Of a stretch of DNA of 59,284 nt, positions 1 to 9,407 are shown piece after piece. The translations under genes were made by a program, and so were the position numbers. Source of the DNA: an uncultured Phycisphaerae bacterium (GTDB lineage Bacteria; Planctomycetota; Phycisphaerae; UBA1845; Fen-1342). The number at the start of each line of letters is the position of its first letter. The first letter of the stretch is position 1. The notes beneath the pieces are model-generated. The model made no database searches and was not told the origin of the DNA. It saw only the letters and a list, made by a program, of their open reading frames with translations. The DNA lies in contig CALGJV010000030.1 of assembly GCA_937928595.1 (NCBI GenBank), positions 1 through 59,284 of the forward strand, written 5' to 3'.

Positions 1-1
1 C

Positions 2-1495
2 ATGTCCAAACGCCGCCCCGACACCGCCGGACGCCGCCGCGCCGCCCCGTCACGGCCCCCGCGCGCCCACCCCGCGGCCCCGGAGCCGCCGGTGGTCGGC
101 TTCGTGTCGCTCGGCTGCGCCAAGAACCTGGTCGATTCCGAGAAAATGCTGGGGCAAATCGCCGAATCCGGCGCCGTTCTCAGCGGCGACGAGTCGCTGG
201 CCGACACGATCGTCGTCAACACCTGCGGCTTTCTCGACGCCTCGCGCCGGGAAGCGCTCGACGTCATCCGCGAGCTGGCCGAGCGCAAGCGGCAGGGCCG
301 CCTGCGGCGGATCGTCGTCGCCGGGTGCCTCGTGCAGCGCGACGGCCGCAAGCTGCTCGACGAAGTGCCCGAGATCGATGCGCTCGTCGGGGTGCATCAG
401 CGCGACGACGTGCCGGCCGCGGTCTGGGGCGACCGGCCACGGCCGGACGGCGGGCCGGCGGGGACGGTGGCGCTCCCGGTGGCGGGCGCGGGCCGTGCGC
501 GGCGCGGGGCGCCGGAGCTGCACCTCGGCGATTACCACCCGCAGCCGTGGTCGGACCAGGGCCGCCTGCGGCTGACGCCGACGCACTATGCGTACGCGCG
601 GATCAGCGAGGGCTGCAACCAGAAGTGCACGTTCTGCACGATCCCGTCGATCCGCGGGCCGATGCACAGCAAGACGCCCGAGGCGCTGGTGGCCGAGTGC
701 CGCGAGCTGCTGGCCGACGGCGCGCGGGAGCTGATCCTGATCGGCCAGGACACGACCAGCTACGGCGCGGACCTCGGGTACGAGCCCGGGCTGGCGGGGC
801 TGCTGCGGACGCTCGACGCGGCCTGCGACGGGGCCCGCTGGCTGCGGCTTATGTACGTGTACCCGTCGGTCTTCACCGACGCGATGATCGACGCGATCGC
901 GGAGTGCCCGCGGGTCGTGAAGTACATCGACATCCCGCTCCAGCACATCAACGACCGCATGCTGAAGGCGATGGGCCGGCGCGTCACGCGCCGCCAGCAG
1001 GAGGGGCTGCTCGAGAAGCTGCGGCGGCGCATCCCGGGCGTGGCGATCCGCACGACGTTCATTGTCGGCTTCCCCACCGAGACGGAGGCCGAGTTCGCCG
1101 AGCTGGTCGAGTTCGTGCAGGGCTTCGGCTTCGACGCCGTCGGCGCGTTCCAGTATTCGCTCGAGCCAGAAACGCCGGCCGGCCGGATGACCGGCCACCT
1201 CGACCCGGCCGTGCGGGCGGAGCGGTACGAGCGGCTGATGCTGGCGCAGCAGGGGCCGGCGTTCGCGGCAGCGCGGCGGCGGATCGGGACGACGCTCGAA
1301 GTCGTCGTCGACGCGGAGGCGGACGGCGGGCTGGTCGCGCGGCATGCCGGCCAAGCGCCGGAGGTCGACGCGGTGACACGGCTGCCGGCGGGCGCGGCCC
1401 GCGTCGGCGAATTCCTTCCCGTGACCTGCGTGGACGCGGACGGTTACGACCTGGTGGCCCGGCCGACGCGCGTGCCGCTGAACGTACTGCGCTGA
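2..1495 (+). CDS. rimO: Ribosomal protein S12 methylthiotransferase RimO
   Basis: Radical-SAM enzyme that methylthiolates the conserved aspartate of ribosomal protein S12 in the cytoplasm. Seen: an N-terminal UPF0004 domain starting near residue 31 with SLGCAKNLVDSE; C39, C75 and C109 are the expected ligands of the auxiliary 4Fe-4S cluster. The radical-SAM motif CxxxCxxC is C205, C209, C212 within SEGCNQKCTFC, and the last ~65 residues fit a TRAM domain. The spacing and motifs favour RimO over MiaB. Odd: a basic Arg/Pro/Ala-rich extension of about 30 residues precedes the domain, and about 40 residues between the two domains are Gly/Pro/Arg rich. The ATG is at the window edge, so no RBS is visible and an internal start cannot be excluded. 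Ends in TGA, so TGA is a normal stop here. Confidence 0.95.
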   Translation: MSKRRPDTAGRRRAAPSRPPRAHPAAPEPPVVGFVSLGCAKNLVDSEKMLGQIAESGAVLSGDESLADTIVVNTCGFLDASRREALDVIRELAERKRQGRLRRIVVAGCLVQRDGRKLLDEVPEIDALVGVHQRDDVPAAVWGDRPRPDGGPAGTVALPVAGAGRARRGAPELHLGDYHPQPWSDQGRLRLTPTHYAYARISEGCNQKCTFCTIPSIRGPMHSKTPEALVAECRELLADGARELILIGQDTTSYGADLGYEPGLAGLLRTLDAACDGARWLRLMYVYPSVFTDAMIDAIAECPRVVKYIDIPLQHINDRMLKAMGRRVTRRQQEGLLEKLRRRIPGVAIRTTFIVGFPTETEAEFAELVEFVQGFGFDAVGAFQYSLEPETPAGRMTGHLDPAVRAERYERLMLAQQGPAFAAARRRIGTTLEVVVDAEADGGLVARHAGQAPEVDAVTRLPAGAARVGEFLPVTCVDADGYDLVARPTRVPLNVLR

Positions 1496-1560
1496 ACACT
1501 GCGGACCCGCCCGGGGTTCGGACCGATCGGGAGGCCGCGCCGCGCTGCGCTTCGTCCCCG

Positions 1561-1566
1561 TATACT
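1561..1566 (+). promoter_or_regulatory. Putative -10 box TATACT
   Basis: TATACT stands out in very GC-rich DNA 43 bases before the ATG of the broken beta-helix gene. No convincing -35 is seen. It suggests the gene was once transcribed from its own promoter. Confidence 0.3.
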
Positions 1567-1608
1567 GCGAGTCGGATTCGGTAACGCCGGGGCGGCGCGA
1601 GGTGCCGG

Positions 1609-1968
1609 ATGTGCGCAACGTGGCTGGTGGTTCTCGCCGGCGTGGCAACCGCCGATCCCCTGCCGACGATCAACGTCACGGCCGACGACACGCCGATCAC
1701 GCAGTCGTGCCGCATCGTCGTGCCGCCCGGTGTGGTGCTCACGGACGCCAACGGCGACGGCGAGCTGCACGTGGCGGCCTCCGATGTCACGATCGAGTTT
1801 GCGTTGGACGCGCTCCTGCGCGGCGCCGCGCCCGGCACACCCCCCGACCGGTACTAGGGGTTCGCGATCCGCATCGACGGCCGGCGGAACGTGACGATCC
1901 GCGGCGGGCGGATCCGCGGCTATCGCGGCGCGGTCTGGGCCACCGCGGCCGACGGGCGTCGGAAAGCC
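1609..1968 (+). pseudogene. Broken right-handed beta-helix (NosD-like) protein
   Basis: A secretion-signal-like start (MCATWLVVLAGVATAD) runs into a sequence typical of the first turns of a parallel beta-helix repeat protein, then meets an in-frame TAG at 1855-1857 after 82 residues. The same frame continues immediately with GFAIRIDGRRNVTIRGGRI, which is classic beta-helix coil sequence (NVTIRGG), up to about WATAADG near 1968. Past that point the frame stays open to 2244 but reads as Arg/Ala-rich noise. Family members are usually several hundred residues, so both a nonsense change and loss of the 3-prime part are indicated. Seen: the stop and continuing homology-like pattern. Inferred: the full-length ancestor. 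The remaining stretch to 2131 holds no other feature I can see. Confidence 0.6.
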
Positions 1969-2131
1969 GAAGCGCGCGCCGCGAAGCCGCGGTCGACAAA
2001 GGCTGCGGGGCAACCTCGCCGACGGGCGCAGGGGGACAAACTGTCCCGGCACTCTCGGCGACGAACATGGGTGCTTGCGCCGGCGCGCACGCGTGCCCCG
2101 AAAGGCAGGGCACGCGGCTCCCCGATCCCCA

Positions 2132-2160
2132 GCCCGCTTTCCCGCTGCGGGGAAGCGGGC
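2132..2160 (-). terminator. Strong GC hairpin after PEP-CTERM gene
   Basis: Inverted repeat of 14 bases per arm (gcccgctttcccgc and gcggggaagcgggc) with a single G-T pair and almost no loop. It starts 13 bases downstream of the PEP-CTERM stop codon on the minus strand. No T run follows, as is common in GC-rich genomes. Likely transcription end. Confidence 0.5.
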
Positions 2161-2173
2161 GATCTGGATTGCG

Positions 2174-3094
2174 TTACCGCCGCCGCAACACGAGGGCGCC
2201 GAGGGCGAGGAACGCCAGACTCGCCGGCTCGGGGACGACGTTGATGTTGTCGATCAGCGTGAACAGCAGGTGGATGTCGTTCGGATCGGTCGACGACGTC
2301 GCGTTGATGTCGCTGTGGCCGAAGAAGATGTTGCCGCCGCCGAGCGTCACGGTCGTGAGGTCGATCGTCGCCATCAGCACGCCGTTGACACGCCAGATGA
2401 CCGTAGTGCCCTCCTTGACGATCTCGACGCGGTGCCACTCCATGCCGGCGCTGCCGACCGCGGTAGTGCCGGTCTGCTGCGGGAAAAGCGCGAGCTGCGC
2501 CGGCGGCGCGGTCTTGCCGCCAAACCCGGCGAAATAAGGATTCGTGTTGTTGCGCGTCGTGAACGGATACACCGGGCTGCCGTCCGGATAGCCGGTGCCG
2601 GCCGCGCTCGAATACGCCCGCCAATCGGCCGAGGAACCGCCATCGCCCGTCGCGCCGAACCAGACGCTGTCCTGCACACCGCCCGGCCATTGCGGCGTGA
2701 CGCCGGCCGTCCCGATTCCGAACGTCGACAGGTTCGTGGAGCCGCTGCCGCCGCCGGGGAACGGACCGTTGAAGTTGGCCCACCAATCAAACTCGACCGT
2801 GTAGTCGCCGGTCAGGTTGAGGCCGATCGGCGATACGCTCATTCCGCTGAACAGGCCGTTGGTCAGGTTGGCCTGGAGCTTCATGCCGCGGGTGCCCGTG
2901 CCGTTCGGGGCGGCCGGGATGCCGACCGTCGAGTAGTCGAAGAAGAAATCAGCAGCCGCGTCGGACGGCCCGTTGTTGAGCGTCCACAACGCGGTCGAGT
3001 CGACCTCGAAGTCCTGCGTGTAGAGTGAACCCACCGCCGGCATCGCCGCAAATAGCAGCGCCAGCTCAAACCCGCAAACCTGTCGCGCTCGCAT
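2174..3094 (-). CDS. PEP-CTERM surface protein
   Basis: Exported protein of 306 residues predicted to be sorted by an exosortase and anchored in the envelope. Seen: N-terminal signal peptide (MRARQVCGFELALLFAAMPA), a central region rich in Gly/Thr/Asn with beta-sandwich features (a concanavalin/LamG-like fold is plausible but not proven), and the C-terminal sorting signal VVPEPASLAFLALGALVLRRR split as VPEP motif, hydrophobic helix and RRR. The start at 3094 is chosen over an upstream in-frame start because a strong Shine-Dalgarno (GGAGAAGGAGAG) precedes it. No exosortase gene is in the window. Substrate or binding partner unknown. The hairpin just downstream probably ends the transcript. Confidence 0.85.
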   Translation of the reverse strand: MRARQVCGFELALLFAAMPAVGSLYTQDFEVDSTALWTLNNGPSDAAADFFFDYSTVGIPAAPNGTGTRGMKLQANLTNGLFSGMSVSPIGLNLTGDYTVEFDWWANFNGPFPGGGSGSTNLSTFGIGTAGVTPQWPGGVQDSVWFGATGDGGSSADWRAYSSAAGTGYPDGSPVYPFTTRNNTNPYFAGFGGKTAPPAQLALFPQQTGTTAVGSAGMEWHRVEIVKEGTTVIWRVNGVLMATIDLTTVTLGGGNIFFGHSDINATSSTDPNDIHLLFTLIDNINVVPEPASLAFLALGALVLRRR

Positions 3095-3357
3095 CACTCT
3101 CTCCTTCTCCCCTGCTCCGACCGCCCACCGAAAGCGGGGACGGCACTGCAATCGAAATGACCGCGGGCCATCGTGGTGGCATGCTTGGCCCCGGGGGCTC
3201 TCGCCCGGCGAACCACGACGAACGGCTCCGACTCATCCTGCATCGTAACACGGGCGGGGCCGGCGGCACAACCGCAACTTGCCCCGACACGGCGGCGACT
3301 GGCAGCGAACTTCTCGGCGTTGAGCCCGATAACTGCCCAATGACACGGGCCGCAACG

Positions 3358-3936
3358 TCACGCCTTCAGCTTCGCCGCAACCTCCGCGAGCGTCCGGCCG
3401 AGCCCTTCGACCGCGGCCTGCTGCTGCGGGTCTTTCAGCGTTCCGTCCGGCGCGAATGCCTCGTGCGCGCGGGGCACGGCGACCTGGTCCGGCAGCACCA
3501 GCACGCCGAGGTTGCCGAGGATCGCACGCACGTGCACCAGGCCGCGCAAGCCCCCCAGCGCGCCGGGCGACGCGCTCAGCAGCGCCGCGACCTTCCCGCG
3601 CAGCGCCACCAGGGGCGGCTCCTGCGGCGCCGGCCGCGAGACCCAGTCGATCGCGTTTTTCAGCACCGCGGTGATCGAGCTGTTGTACTCCGGTGCCGCG
3701 AGCAGAAAACCGTCCTGCCCGCTCATCAGCCGCTTGAGCTCGCGCGCCGCGGGCGGGGCCCCCTGCGCGGCTTCGGAGTCTTCGTCGAACAGCGGCAGCG
3801 GGTAATCGCTCAGCCGGATGACGGTGACCTCCGCGCCGGCCGCGCGGGCGGCGGCGGCGGCGGCGGTCACGAGCCGGTGATTGTAGGAATCGCGGCGGGT
3901 GCTGCCCGCCAGCGCCAGGATACGAGCATTGCGCAT
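3358..3936 (-). CDS. NADPH-dependent FMN reductase family protein
   Basis: Flavodoxin-like fold protein of 192 residues in the NADPH-dependent FMN reductase/ArsH-like group, expected to reduce FMN or quinones or azo compounds using NAD(P)H. Seen: phosphate-binding loop GSTRRDSYNHRL at residues ~9-20, the flavin-contacting PEYNSSI motif near the middle, and the ALLSASPGALGGLR segment. The start at 3936 is supported by GAGGAA upstream; the longer reading frame begins 23 codons earlier in Arg-rich sequence without RBS. It lies 93 bases beyond the ppdK stop on the same strand and could be co-transcribed. Physiological substrate unknown. Confidence 0.88.
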   Translation of the reverse strand: MRNARILALAGSTRRDSYNHRLVTAAAAAARAAGAEVTVIRLSDYPLPLFDEDSEAAQGAPPAARELKRLMSGQDGFLLAAPEYNSSITAVLKNAIDWVSRPAPQEPPLVALRGKVAALLSASPGALGGLRGLVHVRAILGNLGVLVLPDQVAVPRAHEAFAPDGTLKDPQQQAAVEGLGRTLAEVAAKLKA

Positions 3937-4029
3937 GGATTCCTCGCTCCGGGACGCCGCCCGGCCGTCCGAAACACGCCCACGCGGCCGGTTTCCCGCT
4001 CCCACGCGGCCCGCGCCGGCCCCGCCGCC

Positions 4030-6843
4030 CTACCGCCGGCCGGCCCGCGCCGCTTTCTTCCCCGTCCGGGCCGGCCGCGGCGCGGCCTTCCGGGGCGGCT
4101 TCTTCGCCGGCGCCGCGGCGTCTTCGATCACGGCTTGGGCGGCGGCCAGCCGCGCGATCGGCACGCGATACGGCGAGCAGCTCACGTAGTCCATGCCGAC
4201 GCGGTGGCAGAACTTGACGCTGTCGGGATCGCCGCCGTGCTCGCCGCAGATGCCGACCTTGAGCTTGGCGCGGGTCGCCCGGCCCTCCTCGATCGCGCTC
4301 CGGACGAGCCGGCCGACGCCGGCCTGATCGAGCGACTGGAACGGATCCTGCGCGAAGAAGCCCAGTCGCACGTACTCGGGCAGGAAGCGCCCGGCGTCAT
4401 CGCGCGACAGGCCCAGCGTCATCTGCGTCAGGTCGTTCGTGCCGAAGCTGTAGAACTCGGCCACCTCGGCGATCTCGGCCGACAGCAGCGCCGCGCGCGG
4501 CGTCTCGATCATCGTGCCGACCAGGTAGTCGAGCTTCGTCTTGGCCCGGGCGATGAGCTCGTCGGCGACCGCCCGCGTCTGGGCCACCAGCCGCTCGAGC
4601 TCCTTCTTCTCGATCGTCAGCGGAATCATGATCTCCGGCGCGACCTTGCCGCCGCGGCGCTTCACGTCCAGCGCCGCCTCGATGATCGCCCGGACCTGCA
4701 TCTCGAGGATCTCGGGATACGTCACGCACAGCCGGCAACCGCGGTGCCCGAGCATCGGGTTCGACTCGTGGAGCTGCTCGGCCCGCCGCAGGATCACGTC
4801 GGTCGGGATGCCCGTGGCCCGCGACAGCTCGTCGGCCTGCTCGCGCGTCCGCGGCACGAACTCGTGCAGCGGCGGGTCGATCAGGCGGATCGTCACCGGC
4901 CGGCCCGCCATCGCCTCGAAGATGCCCACGAAGTCCTGCCGCTGGAACGGCAGCAGCTTGGCCAGCGCCGCCTGCCGGGCCGCGGGCGTCTCGGCGACGA
5001 TCATTTCCTGGATCGCGAGCTGCCGCTCGCGCGTCGCGAAGAACATGTGCTCGGTCCGGCACAGGCCGATGCCCTCCGCGCCCATCTCGATCGCCTTGGC
5101 CGCGTCCTCGGGCGTGTCGGCGTTCGTCCGCACCTTCAGCGTGCGCCGCGCGTCGGCCCACTGCATCAGCGTGTAGTACTCCTTCGGCGGCGTCGGCGGC
5201 TGGAGTTCGAATTGTCCGCTGTAGACCTCGCCCGTCGAACCGTCGAGCGTCAGGTACTCGCCCTCCCGGACGACCTTGCCGTTGACGCTCATCTGGCGGG
5301 AGTCGTAATCGATGTGGAGCGCCTCGCACCCGACGATGCAGCACTTGCCCCAGCCGCGGGCCACGACCGCCGCGTGGCTGGTCTTGCCGCCGGTCTGCGT
5401 CAGGATGCCCTTGGCCGCCTGCATGCCGCCCACGTCCTCCGGGCTCGTCTCCTTGCGCACCAGGATCACCGCCGCGCCGGCCTCGGCCCGCGCCTCGGCG
5501 TCCTTGGCCGTGAACACCACCTGCCCGCAGGCCGCGCCCGGCACCGCGTTGATGCCCTCGGCAATCTTCCGCGCCGCCAGCTCGCTCTTGGGCGTCCGGG
5601 GGCTGATCACCGGGTAGAACAGGCGCTCGATGTCCTCGCGCGTGATGCGCGCGATCGCCTGGTCCTTGCTGATCACCGGCTTGCTCGCGGCCGCCACGTA
5701 CTTGGCCGGCAGGAACCCGGCTTTCGCCAGTCGCCGGGCCTCCGCGCGCGTCATCAGCGGCTGCGTGGCCTGCTCGACGGCGATGCGGAACGCCGCCGCC
5801 GGCGTGCGCTTGCCCGTGCGACACTGGAGCATGTAGAGCCGGCCGCGCTCGAACGTGAACTCGAGATCCTGCATCTCGCCGTAGTGGATCTCGAGGATCG
5901 CGCGGACCGCGCAGAGCTGGTCATAGATCGCCGGCATGCGCTCGCCCAGCTCGGTCAGCTTGATCGGCGTGCGAATCCCGGCGACCACATCCTCGCCCTG
6001 CGCGTTCACCAGCATGTCGCCGTAGAAGACGTTCTCGCCGGTGCTCGGGTCGCGCGTGAAGCACACCCCCGTGCCGCTGTCCTCCCCCATGTTGCCGAAG
6101 ACCATCTGCTGCACGTTCACCGCGGTGCCGGTCAGGTTCGTGATCTTCTCGACGCGGCGGTAGGTGACGGCCTTGTCGGCGTTCCACGAGCCGAACACGG
6201 CGTTGATCGCCCCGACGAGCTGCTCCCACGGGTCCTGCGGAAACTCGCGGCCCGTCTGCTGGCGGAAGAACTGCTTGAAATCGCCGCACAGCGCCTCGAG
6301 ATGCTCCGCCGGGATCTCGTGGTCGAACTTCACGCCGATGCGCTGCTTGAGGTGGTGCAGCTTGTCCTCGAGCACCTCCTTGCTCAGCCCCACCGCCGTG
6401 GTCGAGTACATCTGGAGAAACCGGCGGTACGCATCCCAGGCGAACCGCGGGTTCTGCGTCGCCGCCGCCAGCCCCTGCACCGACCGGTCGTTCAGCCCGA
6501 GGTTCAGGATCGTCTCCATCATGCCCGGCATCGACCGCGCCGCCCCGCTCCGCACCGACACCAGCAGCGGATTCTCCGGATCCCCGAGTTTCTTCCCGCA
6601 CACCTTCTCCAGCCGCGCGAGCTGCTGCTTGATCTCCCGGTCCAGCCCCGTCGGCCACTTCTTGTCATGCCCCCAATAGTACTCGCACGCATCCACCGCG
6701 ATCGTGAAGCCGGACGGCACCGGCAGCCCGATGCTGGTCATCTCCGCCAGCCCGTGCCCCTTGCCGCCCAGGATCATCCGGCTGACGCCCGCGCCCTCGG
6801 CCTTGCCGCCCCCAAAGAAATACACGTACTTCTTCGCTGCCAT
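4030..6843 (-). CDS. ppdK: Pyruvate, phosphate dikinase
   Basis: Interconverts pyruvate + ATP + phosphate with PEP + AMP + pyrophosphate, a reversible entry to gluconeogenesis. Seen, in order: N-terminal nucleotide-binding domain (FFGGGKAEG, GGKGHGLAEM, VSVRSGAARSMPGMM); swivelling domain with GGKTSHAAVVARG, where the phosphorylated His is about residue 490; C-terminal TIM-barrel with the active-site Cys near residue 866 in GICGEHGG. At 937 residues it is slightly longer than usual because of a basic Ala/Lys/Pro/Arg tail of about 30 residues after the normal end. The start MAAKKYVYFF has an AGGAAG Shine-Dalgarno; the open frame upstream to 9429 is antisense shadow of the DUF4139 gene. Confidence 0.97.
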   Translation of the reverse strand: MAAKKYVYFFGGGKAEGAGVSRMILGGKGHGLAEMTSIGLPVPSGFTIAVDACEYYWGHDKKWPTGLDREIKQQLARLEKVCGKKLGDPENPLLVSVRSGAARSMPGMMETILNLGLNDRSVQGLAAATQNPRFAWDAYRRFLQMYSTTAVGLSKEVLEDKLHHLKQRIGVKFDHEIPAEHLEALCGDFKQFFRQQTGREFPQDPWEQLVGAINAVFGSWNADKAVTYRRVEKITNLTGTAVNVQQMVFGNMGEDSGTGVCFTRDPSTGENVFYGDMLVNAQGEDVVAGIRTPIKLTELGERMPAIYDQLCAVRAILEIHYGEMQDLEFTFERGRLYMLQCRTGKRTPAAAFRIAVEQATQPLMTRAEARRLAKAGFLPAKYVAAASKPVISKDQAIARITREDIERLFYPVISPRTPKSELAARKIAEGINAVPGAACGQVVFTAKDAEARAEAGAAVILVRKETSPEDVGGMQAAKGILTQTGGKTSHAAVVARGWGKCCIVGCEALHIDYDSRQMSVNGKVVREGEYLTLDGSTGEVYSGQFELQPPTPPKEYYTLMQWADARRTLKVRTNADTPEDAAKAIEMGAEGIGLCRTEHMFFATRERQLAIQEMIVAETPAARQAALAKLLPFQRQDFVGIFEAMAGRPVTIRLIDPPLHEFVPRTREQADELSRATGIPTDVILRRAEQLHESNPMLGHRGCRLCVTYPEILEMQVRAIIEAALDVKRRGGKVAPEIMIPLTIEKKELERLVAQTRAVADELIARAKTKLDYLVGTMIETPRAALLSAEIAEVAEFYSFGTNDLTQMTLGLSRDDAGRFLPEYVRLGFFAQDPFQSLDQAGVGRLVRSAIEEGRATRAKLKVGICGEHGGDPDSVKFCHRVGMDYVSCSPYRVPIARLAAAQAVIEDAAAPAKKPPRKAAPRPARTGKKAARAGRR

Positions 6844-7199
6844 CGCTCTTCCTTCTCTGGGCGTGACCCAGACGACCGCTGCCGCATCGCCCGCCGCGCG
6901 GCCGTCAGACCGCCGGACGCCCGCGCCGGACCGCTGCGGGAATGCCACGTCAGGCCCCGCCGGCCGCGTGCCGCCGGGGCGTCTCACACCGGGCGTCGCC
7001 GCCCACGCGCGGCGACTAAAGTGGGCCATGATAGGCAAAAACCCGCGCCGTTCCACCCCGCCACGTCCGAAATACGCGCGCCCCGGCGACCGGGGCGGGG
7101 CCAGATCCCGTGGGGGTGGCCCAGCCAATCCAAGCGAACGGCCGGAAACGCTCCCGGTCCCGGACGAACGCCGGGAACTATTCCGGCCCCGCGGAGTCT
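6844..7199. other. Intergenic gap between divergent ppdK and DUF4139 genes
   Basis: No gene is recognised here. Open frames on both strands are Arg/Pro/Gly rich and lack RBS or motifs. The stretch must hold the ppdK promoter, but no convincing -35/-10 pair is visible for it. Confidence 0.5.
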
Positions 7200-7205
7200 T
7201 ATGAT
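7200..7205 (+). promoter_or_regulatory. Putative -10 box TATGAT
   Basis: TATGAT lies 61 bases before the DUF4139 ATG. The -35 region is not recognisable. Together with the very strong AGGAGG Shine-Dalgarno at 7253-7258 it suggests a short leader of about 55 bases. Confidence 0.35.
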
Positions 7206-7266
7206 TGTGGCAATCGGCGTTACCGGTCCGCTCCCCAGCTGTATCACTGTCCAGGAGGTACTCAAC

Positions 7267-9357
7267 ATGTATCGCTCCCCTGCCTTGGTGCTGGCGTGTG
7301 CCCTTCCTGCCGCGGCGGCCTCGGCCGAGCCGACGGACCTGAACACGACGCGGATCGCGTTGTTTTCGAGCGGGGTGGGGTACTTCGAACGCACAGCGAA
7401 CATCACCGGAACGGCGACGGCCGAGCTGCGGTTCCGGACGGACCAGATCAACGACATTCTGAAGTCGATGGTGGTGCAGGACTTCGGGGGCGGGAAGGTC
7501 GGGGTGGTGACGTACGCGTCGCAGGACCCGATCGAGAAGACGCTGCGGAGCTTCGGGGTGAACCTGACGGACAACCCGACGCTGGCGCAGCTCCTGGACC
7601 AGCTCCGGGGCGAGCCGGTGACGGTGACCGGCCCGGTGAACCTGACCGGGGCGATCATCGGGGTCGAGAGCGTGCCGGTGGTGAACCCGGACGGTCAGAC
7701 GCTGACCGAGGTGCAGTACGTGACGCTGCACACGGAGAAGGGGATGCAGCGGCTGGAACTGGCGAAGATCCAGAGCATCGCGCTCCAGAACGAGAAGGTG
7801 GATGAGGAGCTGCGCAAGGCGCTGCGCACGCTGGCGTCGGCCCACGACGCGGACAAGAAGAGCGTCTCGCTGAGCTTCGAGGGGGCGGGGCCGCGCAACG
7901 TGCGGGTGGCGTACCTGCTGGAGACGCCGATCTGGAAGACGAGCTACCGGCTGGTCCTGAGCGACGACAAGAAGCCCTTCTTGCAGGGCTGGGCCACGGT
8001 CGAGAACGCGACCGAGGAGGACTGGAAGGACGTGCGGCTGTCGCTGGTGTCGGGGCGGCCGATCTCGTTCCGGATGGACCTCTACACGCCGCTGTACGTG
8101 CCGCGGCCGCTGGAGCAGCTCGAGATCTACGCCTCGCTCCGGCCGCCGCAATACGAGGGCGGTTTCGGGGGCGAAAGCGAGGCGAGCCAGCTCGCCCGGG
8201 CGGCGCAGCCGCCGGGTGTCGCGGGTGCTCGCTCGAAGAGGGCGGACAGAGGCCGCGGCGACGTTCTCACAGGAGCCGCGCCGGCCGCGCCGCCGGCCGG
8301 GGGCTACGGGCTGTTCCAGGCGGGAGGGGGCAGGAGTGACGAGCTGCCCGGCTTGGCGCTGAGCGACGCGGGCGTGGCCTCGGTGGCCATCGCGGAGGCG
8401 GCGGGGGAGCTGTTCGCGTACCACATTGACACGCCGGTGACGCTGGCGCGGCAACACTCGGCGCTGCTGCCGATCGTGAACCAGGAGATCGAGGCGACAA
8501 AGGTGAGCATCTTCAACGCCGCGACGCACCCCAAGCACCCGCTCAACGGCCTGGAGCTCAGGAACACGACCGGGCTGAACCTGGTGCAGGGGCCGGTGAC
8601 GCTGTTCGACGGGAACCTCTACGCGGGCGACGCCAAGCTGCCGGACCTCCGGCCGGACGAGAAACGGCTGCTGGCGTACGCCCTGGACCTGTCCACCGAG
8701 GTCTTGCTGAAGGCCAACCCGGTGCCGGAGGAGATCGTCAGCCTGCGGGTGGCGAAGGGCACGCTCATTCATCGCCGCCGCTACGTGGACGAACGCGAGT
8801 ACACGCTCAAGAACAAGGACGCCAAGGACCGCACGATCATCCTCGAGCAACCCGTCAGCCCCGACTGGAATCTGGTGGAGCCCAAGGAGCCGTACGAGCG
8901 GACGGCGAGCCTGTTGCGGTTCAAGACGACGGCGACCGGCAGCAAGGAGAGCAAGTTCAAGGTCCGGCTGGAGCGGGTGGGCGACCAGTACCTCACCCTG
9001 AGCGACGCGGGCTTCGACCAGATCGAGTTCTACCTGCGGACGAAGGTGATTACGCCGAAGGTGAAGGAGGCGTTGCAGCAGGTGATCAAGCTGCGGACCG
9101 AGCTCGGCGAGTTGACCAAGCGCCGGGAGCGGCTGGAGAAAGAGTCCGGGGAGGCCGTGGCCGAGCAGGGGCGAATCCGGGAGAACCTCAAGACGCTGGA
9201 CAAGAACACGGACGCTTACCAGCGGCAGCTCGCGAAGTTCGATGCGCTCGAGACGCAGATCGGCAAGCTGCGCGAGGACGTCGCGGCCGCCCGCAGCGCG
9301 GAGGAGCAAGGCCACAGGAACCTCGAGACCTACCTGCTCGGGCTGGAGCTCGAGTAG
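7267..9357 (+). CDS. Exported DUF4139 domain protein
   Basis: Exported protein of 696 residues with an N-terminal signal peptide (cut near AAASAEP, residue ~20). Residues ~25-330 match the N-terminal part of DUF4139-type proteins: FSSGVGYFER, LRFRTDQINDILKSMV and WKTSYRLVL are typical. A Gly/Ala-rich linker (about 300-365) is followed by the rest of DUF4139, including YHIDTPVTL and LRNTTGLNL. The last ~110 residues are strongly heptad-patterned and predicted coiled coil. Function of the family is unknown; location is periplasmic or envelope. Start fixed by AGGAGG with 8-base spacing. It stands alone, divergent from ppdK, and is followed by two hairpins at 9375-9427. Confidence 0.88.
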   Translation: MYRSPALVLACALPAAAASAEPTDLNTTRIALFSSGVGYFERTANITGTATAELRFRTDQINDILKSMVVQDFGGGKVGVVTYASQDPIEKTLRSFGVNLTDNPTLAQLLDQLRGEPVTVTGPVNLTGAIIGVESVPVVNPDGQTLTEVQYVTLHTEKGMQRLELAKIQSIALQNEKVDEELRKALRTLASAHDADKKSVSLSFEGAGPRNVRVAYLLETPIWKTSYRLVLSDDKKPFLQGWATVENATEEDWKDVRLSLVSGRPISFRMDLYTPLYVPRPLEQLEIYASLRPPQYEGGFGGESEASQLARAAQPPGVAGARSKRADRGRGDVLTGAAPAAPPAGGYGLFQAGGGRSDELPGLALSDAGVASVAIAEAAGELFAYHIDTPVTLARQHSALLPIVNQEIEATKVSIFNAATHPKHPLNGLELRNTTGLNLVQGPVTLFDGNLYAGDAKLPDLRPDEKRLLAYALDLSTEVLLKANPVPEEIVSLRVAKGTLIHRRRYVDEREYTLKNKDAKDRTIILEQPVSPDWNLVEPKEPYERTASLLRFKTTATGSKESKFKVRLERVGDQYLTLSDAGFDQIEFYLRTKVITPKVKEALQQVIKLRTELGELTKRRERLEKESGEAVAEQGRIRENLKTLDKNTDAYQRQLAKFDALETQIGKLREDVAAARSAEEQGHRNLETYLLGLELE

Positions 9358-9374
9358 CCGCCGGGGCAGGAGCA

Positions 9375-9392
9375 GCCGACCCCCGCGTCGGC
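9375..9392. repeat. Hairpin with CCCCGC loop, copy 1
   Basis: GCCGAC and GTCGGC arms enclose the loop CCCCGC, 17 bases after the DUF4139 stop. The same loop and core arms recur at 9408-9427 and 27301-27326. May act as terminator or belong to a short dispersed repeat family. Confidence 0.55.
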
Positions 9393-9407
9393 GTTTCGCC
9401 CGGTCGC

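Noticed and set aside
3025-7266. Long open frame upstream of the DUF4139 gene, on the plus strand opposite ppdK and the FMN reductase
   Set aside because: Composition is Arg/Ala/His/Leu repeats without motifs; it is the reverse complement of well-supported genes. The start with AGGAGG at 7267 is clear.
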